Positions 47,740-56,776 of a DNA stretch of 64,000 bases are shown piece by piece. A program made the translations under genes and the position numbers. Below the pieces are notes generated by a model that was not told the DNA's origin, searched no databases, and saw nothing but the letters and a program-made list of their open reading frames with translations. The stretch covers positions 62,001 to 126,000 of the forward strand of contig CAVSHI010000006.1 in NCBI GenBank assembly GCA_963727845.1, read 5' to 3'. The DNA comes from JBEKTW01 sp963727845. Lineage in GTDB: Bacteria > Bacteroidota > Ignavibacteria > UBA10030 > SZUA-254. The stretch's first letter is position 1. Each line of letters starts with the position of its first letter.

Positions 47740-48573
47740 TTAGTTCACTCGAAAGGCAGCCGCAGAGAGATAACCGACGACTCCGCTGTGGTCGCCAGTC
47801 ACGTCGCCGGAATTACAGTGGTGCAGAATTTTCACGCTGTTCGCGCCAAGGCCATGAGCGGCCGCAAGGACGGCGACCGTCGGCCCGCCGCCGCACGCTT
47901 CGGCTCGCTCGCCTTCCAGGTCGTCCATGAGTTTTCCATAGTCGAGCGCCGCCACATCCGCTATAACGATCCTGTCGAGGGTGTTTGCCTCGTCGTAGGG
48001 ATGATAATGCGACAGATCCGTGCTGGCGATGAGCAGGGCATTCTTGTTTTTCAAAACCTCGGCAAGTCTCTTTCCCAGATGAAGGCAATTTTTCCGGCTT
48101 TGGTCGCCCATGACCACCGGGAGTATCTTAACGTCGCCTAATACGCGCTGGAGAAAAGGTAACTGCACCTCAATAGCGTGTTCCTGCCGGTGGCCGTTCG
48201 CCGACGCCCGGATGACAGGATCTCCGCTGACCAGCTGGTCTCTCAGCGCCACGTCAACAGCGAGGAAACCGAGCGGTGTTTGAAATCCGTCTCCGTCGTA
48301 TACCGAAGCTCCGTCGAAGTATTCGCGATGACTTGGAGACACGATAACCACGGTGTCGAACGACTGTCCTTTCAGGAGGGCATAACCGTGTGCGGCAGTC
48401 GATCCTGAGTACTGGTAGCCTGCATGCGGTGAAATCAAAGCGATTATCGTCCCGCCGATCCGCTCTTTCGGTGCCGATGCGAGGAGATGATTCACCTCGC
48501 GTTCAAGAACATCCGGACGGCCAGGATAGAACATCCCCGCGACGGCCGGCTGTCGTATGGTCTTCTTTTCCAT
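47740..48573 (-). CDS. amrB: AmmeMemoRadiSam system protein B (MEMO1 family)
   Basis: 277 residues. MEMO fold related to non-haem iron dioxygenases: RQPAVAGMFYPGRPDVLERE at the start, LISPHAGYQYSGSTAAHGYA (about 48-67), the metal-ligand region HAIEVQLPFLQ, STDLSHYHPYDEAN and a late GGGPTVAVLAAAHGLGA. In many prokaryotes it forms a trio with AMMECR1 and a radical SAM protein; the biochemical task is unsettled. The start ATG at 48573 is one base after the AMMECR1 stop. No radical SAM gene is nearby. Confidence 0.92.
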   Translation of the reverse strand: MEKKTIRQPAVAGMFYPGRPDVLEREVNHLLASAPKERIGGTIIALISPHAGYQYSGSTAAHGYALLKGQSFDTVVIVSPSHREYFDGASVYDGDGFQTPLGFLAVDVALRDQLVSGDPVIRASANGHRQEHAIEVQLPFLQRVLGDVKILPVVMGDQSRKNCLHLGKRLAEVLKNKNALLIASTDLSHYHPYDEANTLDRIVIADVAALDYGKLMDDLEGERAEACGGGPTVAVLAAAHGLGANSVKILHHCNSGDVTGDHSGVVGYLSAAAFRVN

Positions 48574-48574
48574 C

Positions 48575-49129
48575 TTATGAATGTTGTGAGCTCTCGTCAA
48601 AAATCTCAGCTGTAAAGATGGAGATCGTCGTTCCGGGTTTCTTCCATGCCGTCGGCTCAAGACCGGCCTTCCTTGCCGTTTGATTGAGGAATGTCTCCCT
48701 GTCCCAGCCGTATTCTGTCGCCACCTGCGGCAGCAGGAGGCCCCGGGACATCCCTCGCTCGAGGAGCAATCCGTGCTTGCCGACTTCAATCTCGTCAACG
48801 CCCTTGATTTTTTTCATCGGTGAGATTACGGATATTTCGATCTCGATCTCCTGTAATTCTTCGGGCGACACGGGCGCGAAGCGGGGGTCCTGTGTTGCCG
48901 CCTTTGCCGCAACATCGCGCACGGCATCGACCATTGATTTGATGGCTTCGATGTAGCCGATGCATCCGCGCAGCTCGCCCTTTTCGCGCAGCGTCACGAA
49001 CGCTCCGCTCGGCTGCAAGGCCGCGGGAGGGCATTCGCCGCGCCTTGGCGCGGTCTCGTTTCTCACCGCAGCGCCCGCGGATGCCCGGGCAACTTCGAGT
49101 AAGAACTGTTTTTCTGATTTGGAAAGCAT
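48575..49129 (-). CDS. amrA: AmmeMemoRadiSam system protein A (AMMECR1 family)
   Basis: 184 residues from the ATG at 49129. The AMMECR1 signature is ELRGCIGYIEAIKSMVDAVR (about residues 68-87), preceded by GAFVTLREKG and followed by DPRFAPVSPEELQEIEIEIS and GLLLPQVATEYGWDRETFLN. Upstream ATGs at 49186 and 49225 are possible; none has a clear ribosome binding site. It is directly followed by the MEMO gene (one base between), as in other genomes. Function unknown. Confidence 0.92.
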   Translation of the reverse strand: MLSKSEKQFLLEVARASAGAAVRNETAPRRGECPPAALQPSGAFVTLREKGELRGCIGYIEAIKSMVDAVRDVAAKAATQDPRFAPVSPEELQEIEIEISVISPMKKIKGVDEIEVGKHGLLLERGMSRGLLLPQVATEYGWDRETFLNQTARKAGLEPTAWKKPGTTISIFTAEIFDESSQHS

Positions 49130-49389
49130 GGAATCAGTATCCGTTGTTGATATCCTCGACAGAAACTTACGGAAATTCCGATTCATTTTCAAACGAGATG
49201 AAAAATCGCTTTTGAAAGCCTGCAAGGCGGGAAATTGTAGGATTTGTGGGAATTATACTACAAAATGTCCTACAATGTTTTCAAGGGCCAGAATTGCCAA
49301 CGTGGATTGCCAACGTGGTGGTATGGACTTGATATTGATGGGCTGATTGGGTAAGTTTGGTCATTCTTAACACACATAGGAGGAAATAT

Positions 49390-50037
49390 ATGAAAGCAGT
49401 TATCTTCGGATTTTTGGGTTTATTGTTTTTCTTCTCAAGACTCCTTTTAGAGAAGTTTCAGAAAACTCAAAAGTTTCCGAAGATTCAACGTTGTCTTAGG
49501 CTTGATACTCAACAGGATAAGGAAGATTTTCTTGAAGAAGATGATATGGGGGAGAATAAGGATTCAGCAACTGACCGTATAAGAAATTCAATTGATGTGG
49601 CAACCCAACTTGTAATTTCTTCCCGTAACACTGCTGCCCATTTGGAAGATATGAAGATGCAAACACGAAACTTTTATGGTGTGATTCTTGCTGCCATATT
49701 GGTGCTTTTCTTCACGTCAAACCAAGACCTAAAGATAGGTCTCATAGCGACATTCATTCTCCTCGGTTTATATGCGCTTGACGTTTCCTTGGCAGACCTC
49801 ATACGGAGATTCAGCAATGTAGTTCAGAAATATGAGCGAACTTTGGCTAAGTTAGTAATTCTCAAACCTGCTCATCACCAGACAACGAAATTAAACTATT
49901 TCCTTGATGCTTTGATTTTGCCAGAGAGAATGAGAATAAGAGTATGGAGAAAAGCCTTGAATGCTATTGCGCCAGATTTGGAACAATTCATTTTCTATTT
50001 TGTTCCACTAGGCACACTTATTTGGTTCATCGTATAG
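49390..50037 (+). CDS. Hypothetical membrane protein, AT-rich
   Basis: 215 residues. The ATG at 49390 is picked because AGGAGG lies 6 nt before it. N-terminal helix (AVIFGFLGLLFFFSRLLLE), an acidic stretch (DKEDFLEEDDMGENKDSATD), then two adjacent helices (FYGVILAAILVLFFT, IGLIATFILLGLYALDV), a basic loop (KPAHHQTTKLNYFLDALILP) and a last helix (FIFYFVPLGTLIWFIV). No family recognised. AT-richer than its neighbours and alone on the plus strand between two minus-strand units, so probably an acquired gene. Confidence 0.65.
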   Translation: MKAVIFGFLGLLFFFSRLLLEKFQKTQKFPKIQRCLRLDTQQDKEDFLEEDDMGENKDSATDRIRNSIDVATQLVISSRNTAAHLEDMKMQTRNFYGVILAAILVLFFTSNQDLKIGLIATFILLGLYALDVSLADLIRRFSNVVQKYERTLAKLVILKPAHHQTTKLNYFLDALILPERMRIRVWRKALNAIAPDLEQFIFYFVPLGTLIWFIV

Positions 50038-50205
50038 CGATTTTGTATCAATTCTTGCCAATGATGGTTCGCAAAGTAACCGTAGAAAACAAAGCCCCGG
50101 TCATTTTCTTGGCTGGGTTCTTTGTCTTTTAGTAAGGAGCAGCATCAGCATAGAAAATCAAATCTTTGGCAGACTGCCGAGACGAGCCCCTAAACGAGCC
50201 AAGTC

Positions 50206-51249
50206 TCACTTGGTGATAAGCAATGCGGTGACCATACAACTGGCAAAGGTATTATTTAGTTGCATCCAATTATTACCACCATCTGTTGAGCGATACACCC
50301 CGTTCTCAGTACCCGCAAAGACATTCCAGCCACTGACTGCAAGCGACCAGATGGGTTCATGTAATGCCCCGCCGCTCGCTGCTCGCCAGCTAAATCCACC
50401 GTTATTGGATAGAACGATATCCCCATCGGAGGTCCCGGCAAGGACATTTGTGTCAGAGGCGGCAAGAGCTGTGACCCATCTGGACGCTGGTAATCCGGTG
50501 TTGACAGAAGCCCAACTCGTGCCGTTGTTAGTGGAGAGGAAAACACCATTGCCGAGGATGCTGGCAAACAGGTTTGTGCCAGAGATGGCAAGCGCACGTA
50601 CGTCAAGGCTGTCCGCTCCCGCCACGCCAGTATCAACTGCTGTCCGGTTTGTGCCGGAGACGGCGAGAGCGCGTCCGCCCACTTTGCTCGGCCCCGTCAG
50701 TCCGGAGTCAGCCGCAGCCCAGTTCATGCCATTGTTGGTGGAAAGGAAGACGCCCCTAGGTGTCCCGGCAAAAATAGTGGTGTCGACCGCTATGAGAGCA
50801 GCTACATACTCATTAATCAACCCAGTGTTGACCGCAGACCAGCTTGTGCCGTTGTTGGTGGAAAGAAAAACGCCCCGATATGTCCCGGCAAAGAGATTCG
50901 TGCCAGAGAACGCAATAGTAATCACATATGTGTTTGTCAAGCCGTTATTGACGGTAATCCAGCTTGACCCGTTGTTGGTGGAAAGAAAAACGCCGTAGTT
51001 GTCGGTCCCGGCAAAGAGGTTCATGTGTGATAGAGCAAAAACATTTACAGAGTAACCCATGCTGGTTTGCGTCCAACTTGTGCCAGTGTCGGTGGAAAGG
51101 AAGGCGCCGCGGCCAGAAGTGCCAGCAAAGATGCGCTCTGGATTTGGAGTTGATGGCGGTGTGACAGGCCCGACGGGTGATGTGTCTTTTTTACATCCCG
51201 CCAAGACTATCAGAGTGAGGGAGACCAGAAGAATTGTCTCGTGTTTCAT
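50206..51249 (-). CDS. Lipoprotein with BNR/Ycf48-like beta-propeller repeats
   Basis: 347 residues. Clear lipoprotein signal (LLVSLTLIVLAGC, Cys19). Repeats of about 42 residues follow, each built as NLFAGT-GVFLSTNNGTSW-VNTGL (for example near residues 42, 80, 120, 160, 255, 300). Such blades form a seven-fold propeller like BNR/sialidase or Ycf48 proteins. One blade is damaged: between about residues 195 and 215 LAVSGTNRTAVDTG lacks the FAGT-GVFLSTNNGTSW part, which looks like a deletion between repeats. Surface-exposed; ligand unknown. Confidence 0.8.
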   Translation of the reverse strand: MKHETILLVSLTLIVLAGCKKDTSPVGPVTPPSTPNPERIFAGTSGRGAFLSTDTGTSWTQTSMGYSVNVFALSHMNLFAGTDNYGVFLSTNNGSSWITVNNGLTNTYVITIAFSGTNLFAGTYRGVFLSTNNGTSWSAVNTGLINEYVAALIAVDTTIFAGTPRGVFLSTNNGMNWAAADSGLTGPSKVGGRALAVSGTNRTAVDTGVAGADSLDVRALAISGTNLFASILGNGVFLSTNNGTSWASVNTGLPASRWVTALAASDTNVLAGTSDGDIVLSNNGGFSWRAASGGALHEPIWSLAVSGWNVFAGTENGVYRSTDGGNNWMQLNNTFASCMVTALLITK

Positions 51250-51739
51250 ATTCTCTCCCGAAATTAAGATTCACTTCGTGACAATTCGTGCCACAGTTCA
51301 GAACTCCCCAAATGTACGCATATTCCATTGTCAAATCAATGCAAGGGTATTGGAATATCGGCATAGGCAGTTCAAGACCAGATACTATTGACTCAGTTTG
51401 AACTGCGGGGCAAGGGAAATCCCCTCCTTGGAGGGGTGTCGACTTCGCTCTCACTCCTGCTGGGAGGGAGCTGTGCTCCCGACCGTTTACGCGCATGCCC
51501 GAGGTCGGGAGTTGGAACTCCCTCCCAGTGCATACACGGCGGACACGTCTCTCGAGCAGGGGACGTATTGTCGTCGTTCCCCTGCCATGACGGTCTGAGA
51601 TATAACGGCAGACCAAATTGATCCACTACCTGAAATTCCCTTCTTTTCTTGCTTCTCATGCCCATCTTTGCTACATTCATGAGCAGAATATGCAACACTC
51701 CAATAATCCAATACTCCATTACTCCCGGAAGTCGTCGTC
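51250..51739. other. 490-bp intergenic region with palindromes
   Basis: No gene found. CCCCTCCTTGGAGGGG (51421-51436) and GGGAGTTGGAACTCCC (51507-51522) are near-perfect hairpins, with GGGAGGGAGCTGTGCTCCCG (51462-51481) between them sharing the GGGAG/CTCCC theme. These are REP-like. The remainder up to glmM is unremarkable. Confidence 0.6.
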
Positions 51740-53122
51740 ATGCCGCTGATGGTTAGCATCTCAGGTGTCCGCGGTGTCGTCGGTGACGGCCTAACCCCCG
51801 ACGTCATCCTCAAGTACTCCGGCGCCTTCGCAGAATACTGCAACCGGGGGACGGTGGTCATCGGACGGGATGGGAGAATTTCAGGAAAGGTCATTGGAAA
51901 TCTGGTTTCCTCGGCCCTTCTTTCGGTGGGATGTGATGTGGTGGCCATTGGCATTGTACCGACCCCGACGGTCCAGATTGCTGTCGAACAACTTCATGCC
52001 GCCGGAGGGATCTCCATCACCGCGAGTCACAATCCCGTGCAATGGAACGGGCTGAAATTCCTCGGCGGAACCGGGATGTTCCTCAACGCCGCAGAGAACA
52101 AACGACTCATTGCCATCGCCGACCGCGGCAATTTCTCTTACAGCACGTGGAACAAGGTGGGAAAGCACACTCCGGATGACACGTTCATCGGAAGGCACAT
52201 CGATTTGGTCACGCGGCTGCCATACGTGCATGCGGGGGAGATCAGGAAGCGTGGGTTTAAGGTCGTCGTGGATTGCATCAATGCCGCGGGCGGACTGATT
52301 GTTCCCCAACTCCTGCGAAAGCTCGGCTGTCGCGTCATCGAAATGAATTGTGACGTGAGCGGTGTATTTGCCAGGACTCCCGAGCCGATTCCGGAGAACC
52401 TCACAGCGCTCTGCCGCCGCGTCCGGTCGGAGGGCGCCGACCTCGGCATTGCCGTGGACCCCGACGTCGACCGGCTCGTGCTGATAACGGAACGCGGAGA
52501 ACCGTTCGGTGAAGAATACACTATCACGTCTGTCGTGGATTTCATCCTTCCGCGCATTCGGGCGCACAAAGGAGGGAATGGCCCGAGCCGCTCACCGTCC
52601 GTTGTCGTCAATCTCTCGACGACCCGCGCGGTTGATGACGTCGCCCGCAAATTCGGAGCAAGGGTGATCCGCACGCCGGTCGGTGAGATCAATGTTGCCC
52701 AGAAAATGAAGCACATCGGCGCGGTTGTCGGCGGCGAAGGAAGCGGTGGAGTGATCCTGCCGGCAGTGCATTACGGCAGAGACGCAATGGTGGGCATCGC
52801 GCTCGTCATGCAGCATCTCTCTGAATTTGGCGGAACGCTGTCCGAGCTGAAGGCCACGTTGCCGCGGTATGTTATCACGAAGTCGAAGGTGTCGGTCGCA
52901 GGCAAGAATGTCGATCGGCTCCTCGACAGGATTCGACGGAGGAATCAGAAGAAAGGAACGGTCAACGTGGCGGACGGACTGAAGATTGATTTTGCCGATT
53001 CCTGGGTTCACCTGCGCAAATCGAATACCGAACCGATTATCCGGATTATTGCCGAGGCGCCGTTGAAGCGGAAGTCCACGGAATTGGTGGAGCAGTTCAC
53101 AAAAGAAATAAAAATATCCTGA
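51740..53122 (+). CDS. glmM: Phosphoglucosamine mutase-like alpha-D-phosphohexomutase
   Basis: 460 residues, normal length. Interconverts hexose-6-phosphate and hexose-1-phosphate; GlmM makes glucosamine-1-phosphate for cell wall synthesis. Motifs: ISGVRGVVGDGLTPDVILKY at the start, phosphoserine loop ITASHNPVQWNGLKFLG (Ser96), metal loop AVDPDVDRLVLI (about residue 244), sugar loop GGEGSGGVILPAVHYGRDA and phosphate loop RKSNTEPIIRII. Whether the sugar is glucosamine, glucose or mannose is not settled. Eight bases after its stop, the microcompartment vertex gene begins, so they are likely co-transcribed. Confidence 0.85.
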   Translation: MPLMVSISGVRGVVGDGLTPDVILKYSGAFAEYCNRGTVVIGRDGRISGKVIGNLVSSALLSVGCDVVAIGIVPTPTVQIAVEQLHAAGGISITASHNPVQWNGLKFLGGTGMFLNAAENKRLIAIADRGNFSYSTWNKVGKHTPDDTFIGRHIDLVTRLPYVHAGEIRKRGFKVVVDCINAAGGLIVPQLLRKLGCRVIEMNCDVSGVFARTPEPIPENLTALCRRVRSEGADLGIAVDPDVDRLVLITERGEPFGEEYTITSVVDFILPRIRAHKGGNGPSRSPSVVVNLSTTRAVDDVARKFGARVIRTPVGEINVAQKMKHIGAVVGGEGSGGVILPAVHYGRDAMVGIALVMQHLSEFGGTLSELKATLPRYVITKSKVSVAGKNVDRLLDRIRRRNQKKGTVNVADGLKIDFADSWVHLRKSNTEPIIRIIAEAPLKRKSTELVEQFTKEIKIS

Positions 53123-53129
53123 ACCAGGT

Positions 53130-53402
53130 ATGACTCTCGGGAAAATTATCGGTACAATTGTTGCCACTCAAAAGAACGAACATCTGAAAGGCAAGAAGAT
53201 CCTTGTCGTTCAACCGATCGACCTCGACGGAAAGTTCATCGGTCGCGATGTTCTCGCCATTGATTCAGTGGACGCCGGCGTCGGTGATACCGTGCTCACG
53301 ATCCAGGAAGGCCAGGGAGCCGTGCAGGTTTTGGGTGATAAGAAGATACCCGTCCATACTGTTATTGTCGCAGTCGTGGACGGATTGGAGGTCAAAGGAT
53401 AA
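53130..53402 (+). CDS. EutN/CcmL family bacterial microcompartment vertex protein
   Basis: 90 residues, the family's size. Begins MTLGKIIGTIVATQKNEHLK and has KILVVQPIDLDGKFIGRDVL, AIDSVDAGVGDTVLTIQEG and VIVAVVDGLEVKG, all typical of the BMC-P (pentamer) fold that caps the vertices of shells. No BMC-H hexamer or signature enzyme is next to it; the neighbours are glmM (8 bp upstream) and dprA (about 70 bp downstream). A possible cargo, DeoC with an extended N-terminus, is 23 kb away. It could also be a lone BMC-P with another job. Confidence 0.9.
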   Translation: MTLGKIIGTIVATQKNEHLKGKKILVVQPIDLDGKFIGRDVLAIDSVDAGVGDTVLTIQEGQGAVQVLGDKKIPVHTVIVAVVDGLEVKG

Positions 53403-53470
53403 CACACGTGCGGGGTCCCGCCGGACTGTCGTCGGCGCAGTGACCCCGGGAGAGGTAGAGGAGGTGAGGC

Positions 53471-54592
53471 ATGTTCCCTGTTTTTGATTTATTGGCTCTA
53501 TCGCAGATTCCCAACATCGGTCCGAACCGGTTGAGGGCGCTCGTGTCCCATTTCGGAGACCCGTCGGTCGTCGTTGAATCTTCGGCGAGGGAGATTGCCG
53601 CAGTAGAGGGTTTCAGCAAGAAACTCGCCTCGGACATTGTTCACTTCATCGGAGGTTCGGGATACGACGCTGCAAGAAACTACGCCGAGGTGCAGCTTTC
53701 CCGTCTGAACAAAGCCGGGGGGAGGATTGTCACGTTCTGGGACAAGAAGTATCCGGACCTTTTGAAGAAGATCTATGACCCGCCGCCGTTTCTTTTCGTG
53801 CGCGGAGATTTTGCGGAGCAGGACCGGTTCGCGATCGCGATCGTCGGCACGCGCTCGCCGACTCTTTACGGAACGACAATGGCAGGAAAGTTCGTGCAGG
53901 AATTCTGCCGCATCGGTATACCCGTGGTAAGCGGGCTCGCGAGAGGCGTCGATACTGTCGTTCACGCTGCAACTCTCAAGGCTGGCGGACGGACGCTTGC
54001 AGTCATCGGTTCCGGGCTGGATGTTCCCTACCCTCCGGAAAACAGGAATCTCTTCGAGAGAATCGCCGGGCACGGCGCGGTGATCTCGGAGTATGAAATG
54101 GGGACGAAGCCCGATGCCGGAAACTTTCCGCGCCGGAATCGGATCATCAGCGGACTGTCGCTGGGAACGCTCGTTATTGAGACCGATGTCAACGGCGGGG
54201 CGATGATTACGGCGAACACTGCGCTCGATCAGAACAGGGAAGTGTTTGCGGTTCCGGGCAATGTGGGCGTGAAACAGAGCAGGGGGTGTCATGCGCTGGT
54301 CAAGAGTGGCCGCGCCAAGCTGGTCGAATGCTTCGATGATATCCTCGCGGAGCTGGCGACCAAATTGAGACCGCTTGTGAAGGATTCCGGCATGCCGGAG
54401 AGAGCGCCATCGCCGGATCTGACACTTTTCGAAAAAGCCGTATGGGACGTACTCTCCGACGAGCCCCGGCATATTGACGGCATCGCAGGGTCCGCGAAAC
54501 TTTCAACGGCGGATGCGCTTGTCCATCTTCTAAATCTGGAGTTCAAAGGCCTGGTAAGACAGATGCCTGGAAAGATGTTTGTGAGGTCATGA
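53471..54592 (+). CDS. dprA: DNA processing protein DprA (Smf)
   Basis: 373 residues. DprA loads RecA on incoming single-stranded DNA during transformation. N-terminal helix-hairpin-helix part (LALSQIPNIGPNRLRALVSH), Rossmann-like core (AIVGTRSPTLYGTTMAGKFV, VVSGLARGVDTVVHAATLKA, VIGSGLDVPYPPENR, FPRRNRIISGLSLGTLVIET, AVPGNVGVKQSRGCHALVKS), and a C-terminal winged-helix (about 310-373: EKAVWDVLSDEPRHIDGIAG). The ATG follows GGAGGTGAGGC, a good ribosome binding site. Confidence 0.95.
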   Translation: MFPVFDLLALSQIPNIGPNRLRALVSHFGDPSVVVESSAREIAAVEGFSKKLASDIVHFIGGSGYDAARNYAEVQLSRLNKAGGRIVTFWDKKYPDLLKKIYDPPPFLFVRGDFAEQDRFAIAIVGTRSPTLYGTTMAGKFVQEFCRIGIPVVSGLARGVDTVVHAATLKAGGRTLAVIGSGLDVPYPPENRNLFERIAGHGAVISEYEMGTKPDAGNFPRRNRIISGLSLGTLVIETDVNGGAMITANTALDQNREVFAVPGNVGVKQSRGCHALVKSGRAKLVECFDDILAELATKLRPLVKDSGMPERAPSPDLTLFEKAVWDVLSDEPRHIDGIAGSAKLSTADALVHLLNLEFKGLVRQMPGKMFVRS

Positions 54593-54690
54593 AATCGGTT
54601 TAATCCCACGAAATTATAGAGAAAAACCCGAAAGCGACCGTAGGCACGATTTTTGTATTTGATATAACTTTCGTATGTTAATAGAGCGAT

Positions 54691-55293
54691 ATGTTTGTAA
54701 TCGGCGAAGCACTTATAGACGAACAAATTGCGCATGAACGCTTCGCATGCGATGTGATGAAGTGCAAAGGTGCCTGTTGTACGCTTCCGGGCGGTCGGGG
54801 GGCGCCCCTTGACGACGGCGAGCTGACAGAACTTGAACGGGCATTTCCTGTTGTCAAGAAACACCTTTCAGAGTACCATCTTCAAACCATCGCCCGGCTC
54901 GGATTGTACGAAGGAACCCCCGGCAACTTCACCACGACCTGCGTTGACGACAAAGCATGTGTATTTGTGTACTACGATGACGGTGTCGCGCGTTGCTCAC
55001 TCGAGAAAGGTCATATCGACGGAGAGAGCGGGTGGCGCAAGCCGATTTCGTGCCATTTGTTTCCGATAAGGATCTCCGTCGGTTCCCTGAATTCCCTGCG
55101 GTACCAGAAGATCGCGGAATGTGCTCCGGCGGGCGAGCACGGCCGCAACGAGGGAATTCCGATGTATGATTTTCTCAAAAATGCACTCATTCGTAAATAT
55201 GGTGAAACGTGGTATGAGGAATTCCGGAAGGAATGCCGTCTTCACGACGGGCAGGGTCACAAAAAGTTTTCACTTATGAATTTCTTGAAGTAG
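54691..55293 (+). CDS. DUF3109 family cysteine-rich protein
   Basis: 200 residues. Contains eight or more cysteines in the DUF3109 pattern: ACDVMKCKGACCTLPGG (about residues 20-36), TTTCVDDKACVFV, RCSLEKGHI, PISCHLFPIRI and IAECAPAGEHG. The family resembles YkgJ-type zinc or iron-sulfur binding proteins and is common in Bacteroidota, but its task is unknown. It lies 98 bp after dprA behind an AT-rich stretch, and 13 bp before rpoN. Confidence 0.88.
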   Translation: MFVIGEALIDEQIAHERFACDVMKCKGACCTLPGGRGAPLDDGELTELERAFPVVKKHLSEYHLQTIARLGLYEGTPGNFTTTCVDDKACVFVYYDDGVARCSLEKGHIDGESGWRKPISCHLFPIRISVGSLNSLRYQKIAECAPAGEHGRNEGIPMYDFLKNALIRKYGETWYEEFRKECRLHDGQGHKKFSLMNFLK

Positions 55294-55306
55294 AATCCCG
55301 GCATTC

Positions 55307-56758
55307 ATGCAAACGTTATCTCAACATCAAACGCTTCTCCAGAAACTGACGCCGCAACAGGTCCAGTACCTCAAGCTGCTGCAGCTGCCGGTACTCGCTC
55401 TCGAGCAGCGGATCAAGGAAGAACTCGAGCTGAACCCCTTGCTGGAAGAAGAAGATGAGTTGGAGCCCCAGCAAGAGCGCGAGAAGGAGGATGTTGCCGC
55501 CGCTGCGGATGTGTCTGCCGTGGCCGATGACCGGAAAGCGACGAAGGATGACGAGGGGTATACGTTTGAAGATTACATGAACGATGACCTCTCGGGATAC
55601 AAGACGGGCTACATGAATCGCGTCGATGAAGACCGGGATGACATGCCGTTGCCCGCCGATATTCCCCTCACACAGCGCATCATCGACCAGCTCCGTCTTC
55701 TCAACCTTGGGCCGGACGAGGAGCTGCTGGGTGAAGAAATCATCGGCAACATCGATGAAGATGGCTATCTCAGGCGTGACCTCCAATTGATCGTGCAGGA
55801 TCTCAGTTTGTCAAGCGGCCTGTCGGTGAATCCGCAGCGCGCCGAGGAAATCCTCCTGCAGATTCAACGTCTCGATCCTCCCGGAATCGGCGCACGCAAC
55901 CTCCAGGAATGTCTCACCGCTCAGCTCGGGCTGGGAGAATTCGAACCGGAGCTCAAAGATCTTGCTCTCAGGATCATTCGAGAGTTCTGGAATGAGTTCT
56001 CAATGAAACACTACCAGGAACTCGCGAACATGATGCACCTCGACCTCGACCACCTGAGGAGTGTGATCGAACTGATCCAAAAGCTCAACCCCAAACCGGG
56101 TGAAGGGGAATTCGTCACCCAGCAGAACTATGTCACGGCGGATTTTATCGTCGAGCGGGATAGGGACGATTTCATCATCATGTTGAACGACAAGAACGTC
56201 CCGCCGCTCCGGATCAACCGTACCTACAAGGAAATGATGTCGAAACGAAGGAATAACGGAACGTCTGCTGAAACGAAGGATTTTATCCGCAAGCAATTCG
56301 AGCGTGCCAAATGGTTCGTCGCGTCGATCTATCAGAGACGCGAAACGATGATGAAGGTCATGCGGTCGATCGTCGAGCGGCAGCGGGACTTCTTCGAAAG
56401 CGGGGAAAATCTGAAACCGATGATTTACAAGGACATCGCGGAGACCATCGGCATGGACATTTCCACCATCAGCCGGGTCGTCAACGGGAAGTATGTCCAG
56501 ACCGAATACGGCGTCTTCGAGCTGCGGCATTTCTTCAGCGATTCGATTCGCACCACGAGCGGCGAGGAAATTTCGAACAAAGAAGTCAAGAAGAAAATCC
56601 GGGGAATCATTGCGGGAGAAGAGCCGAATCATCCAATGAATGACGACCGCATTGCGGAAATGCTCCGACAGGAAGGTCTGAACATTGCCCGCCGCACCGT
56701 CGCAAAGTACCGTGAGTCTATGAATATCCCCATCGCAAGACTCCGGCGAAAACTCTAA
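55307..56758 (+). CDS. rpoN: RNA polymerase sigma-54 factor
   Basis: 483 residues. RpoN directs RNA polymerase to -24/-12 promoters and needs AAA+ activators. Region I is glutamine- and leucine-rich (LLQKLTPQQVQYLKLLQLPV, ELNPLLEEE); region II is acidic; the core-binding domain is LLGEEIIGNIDEDGYLRRDL; the DNA-binding part has MGMDISTISRVVNGKYVQTE-like sequence (HTH) and the RpoN box ARRTVAKYRESMNIP near the C-terminus. No activator gene is in the window. 18 bp before hslV. Confidence 0.97.
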   Translation: MQTLSQHQTLLQKLTPQQVQYLKLLQLPVLALEQRIKEELELNPLLEEEDELEPQQEREKEDVAAAADVSAVADDRKATKDDEGYTFEDYMNDDLSGYKTGYMNRVDEDRDDMPLPADIPLTQRIIDQLRLLNLGPDEELLGEEIIGNIDEDGYLRRDLQLIVQDLSLSSGLSVNPQRAEEILLQIQRLDPPGIGARNLQECLTAQLGLGEFEPELKDLALRIIREFWNEFSMKHYQELANMMHLDLDHLRSVIELIQKLNPKPGEGEFVTQQNYVTADFIVERDRDDFIIMLNDKNVPPLRINRTYKEMMSKRRNNGTSAETKDFIRKQFERAKWFVASIYQRRETMMKVMRSIVERQRDFFESGENLKPMIYKDIAETIGMDISTISRVVNGKYVQTEYGVFELRHFFSDSIRTTSGEEISNKEVKKKIRGIIAGEEPNHPMNDDRIAEMLRQEGLNIARRTVAKYRESMNIPIARLRRKL

Positions 56759-56776
56759 CCATATCTGCAAACATCC

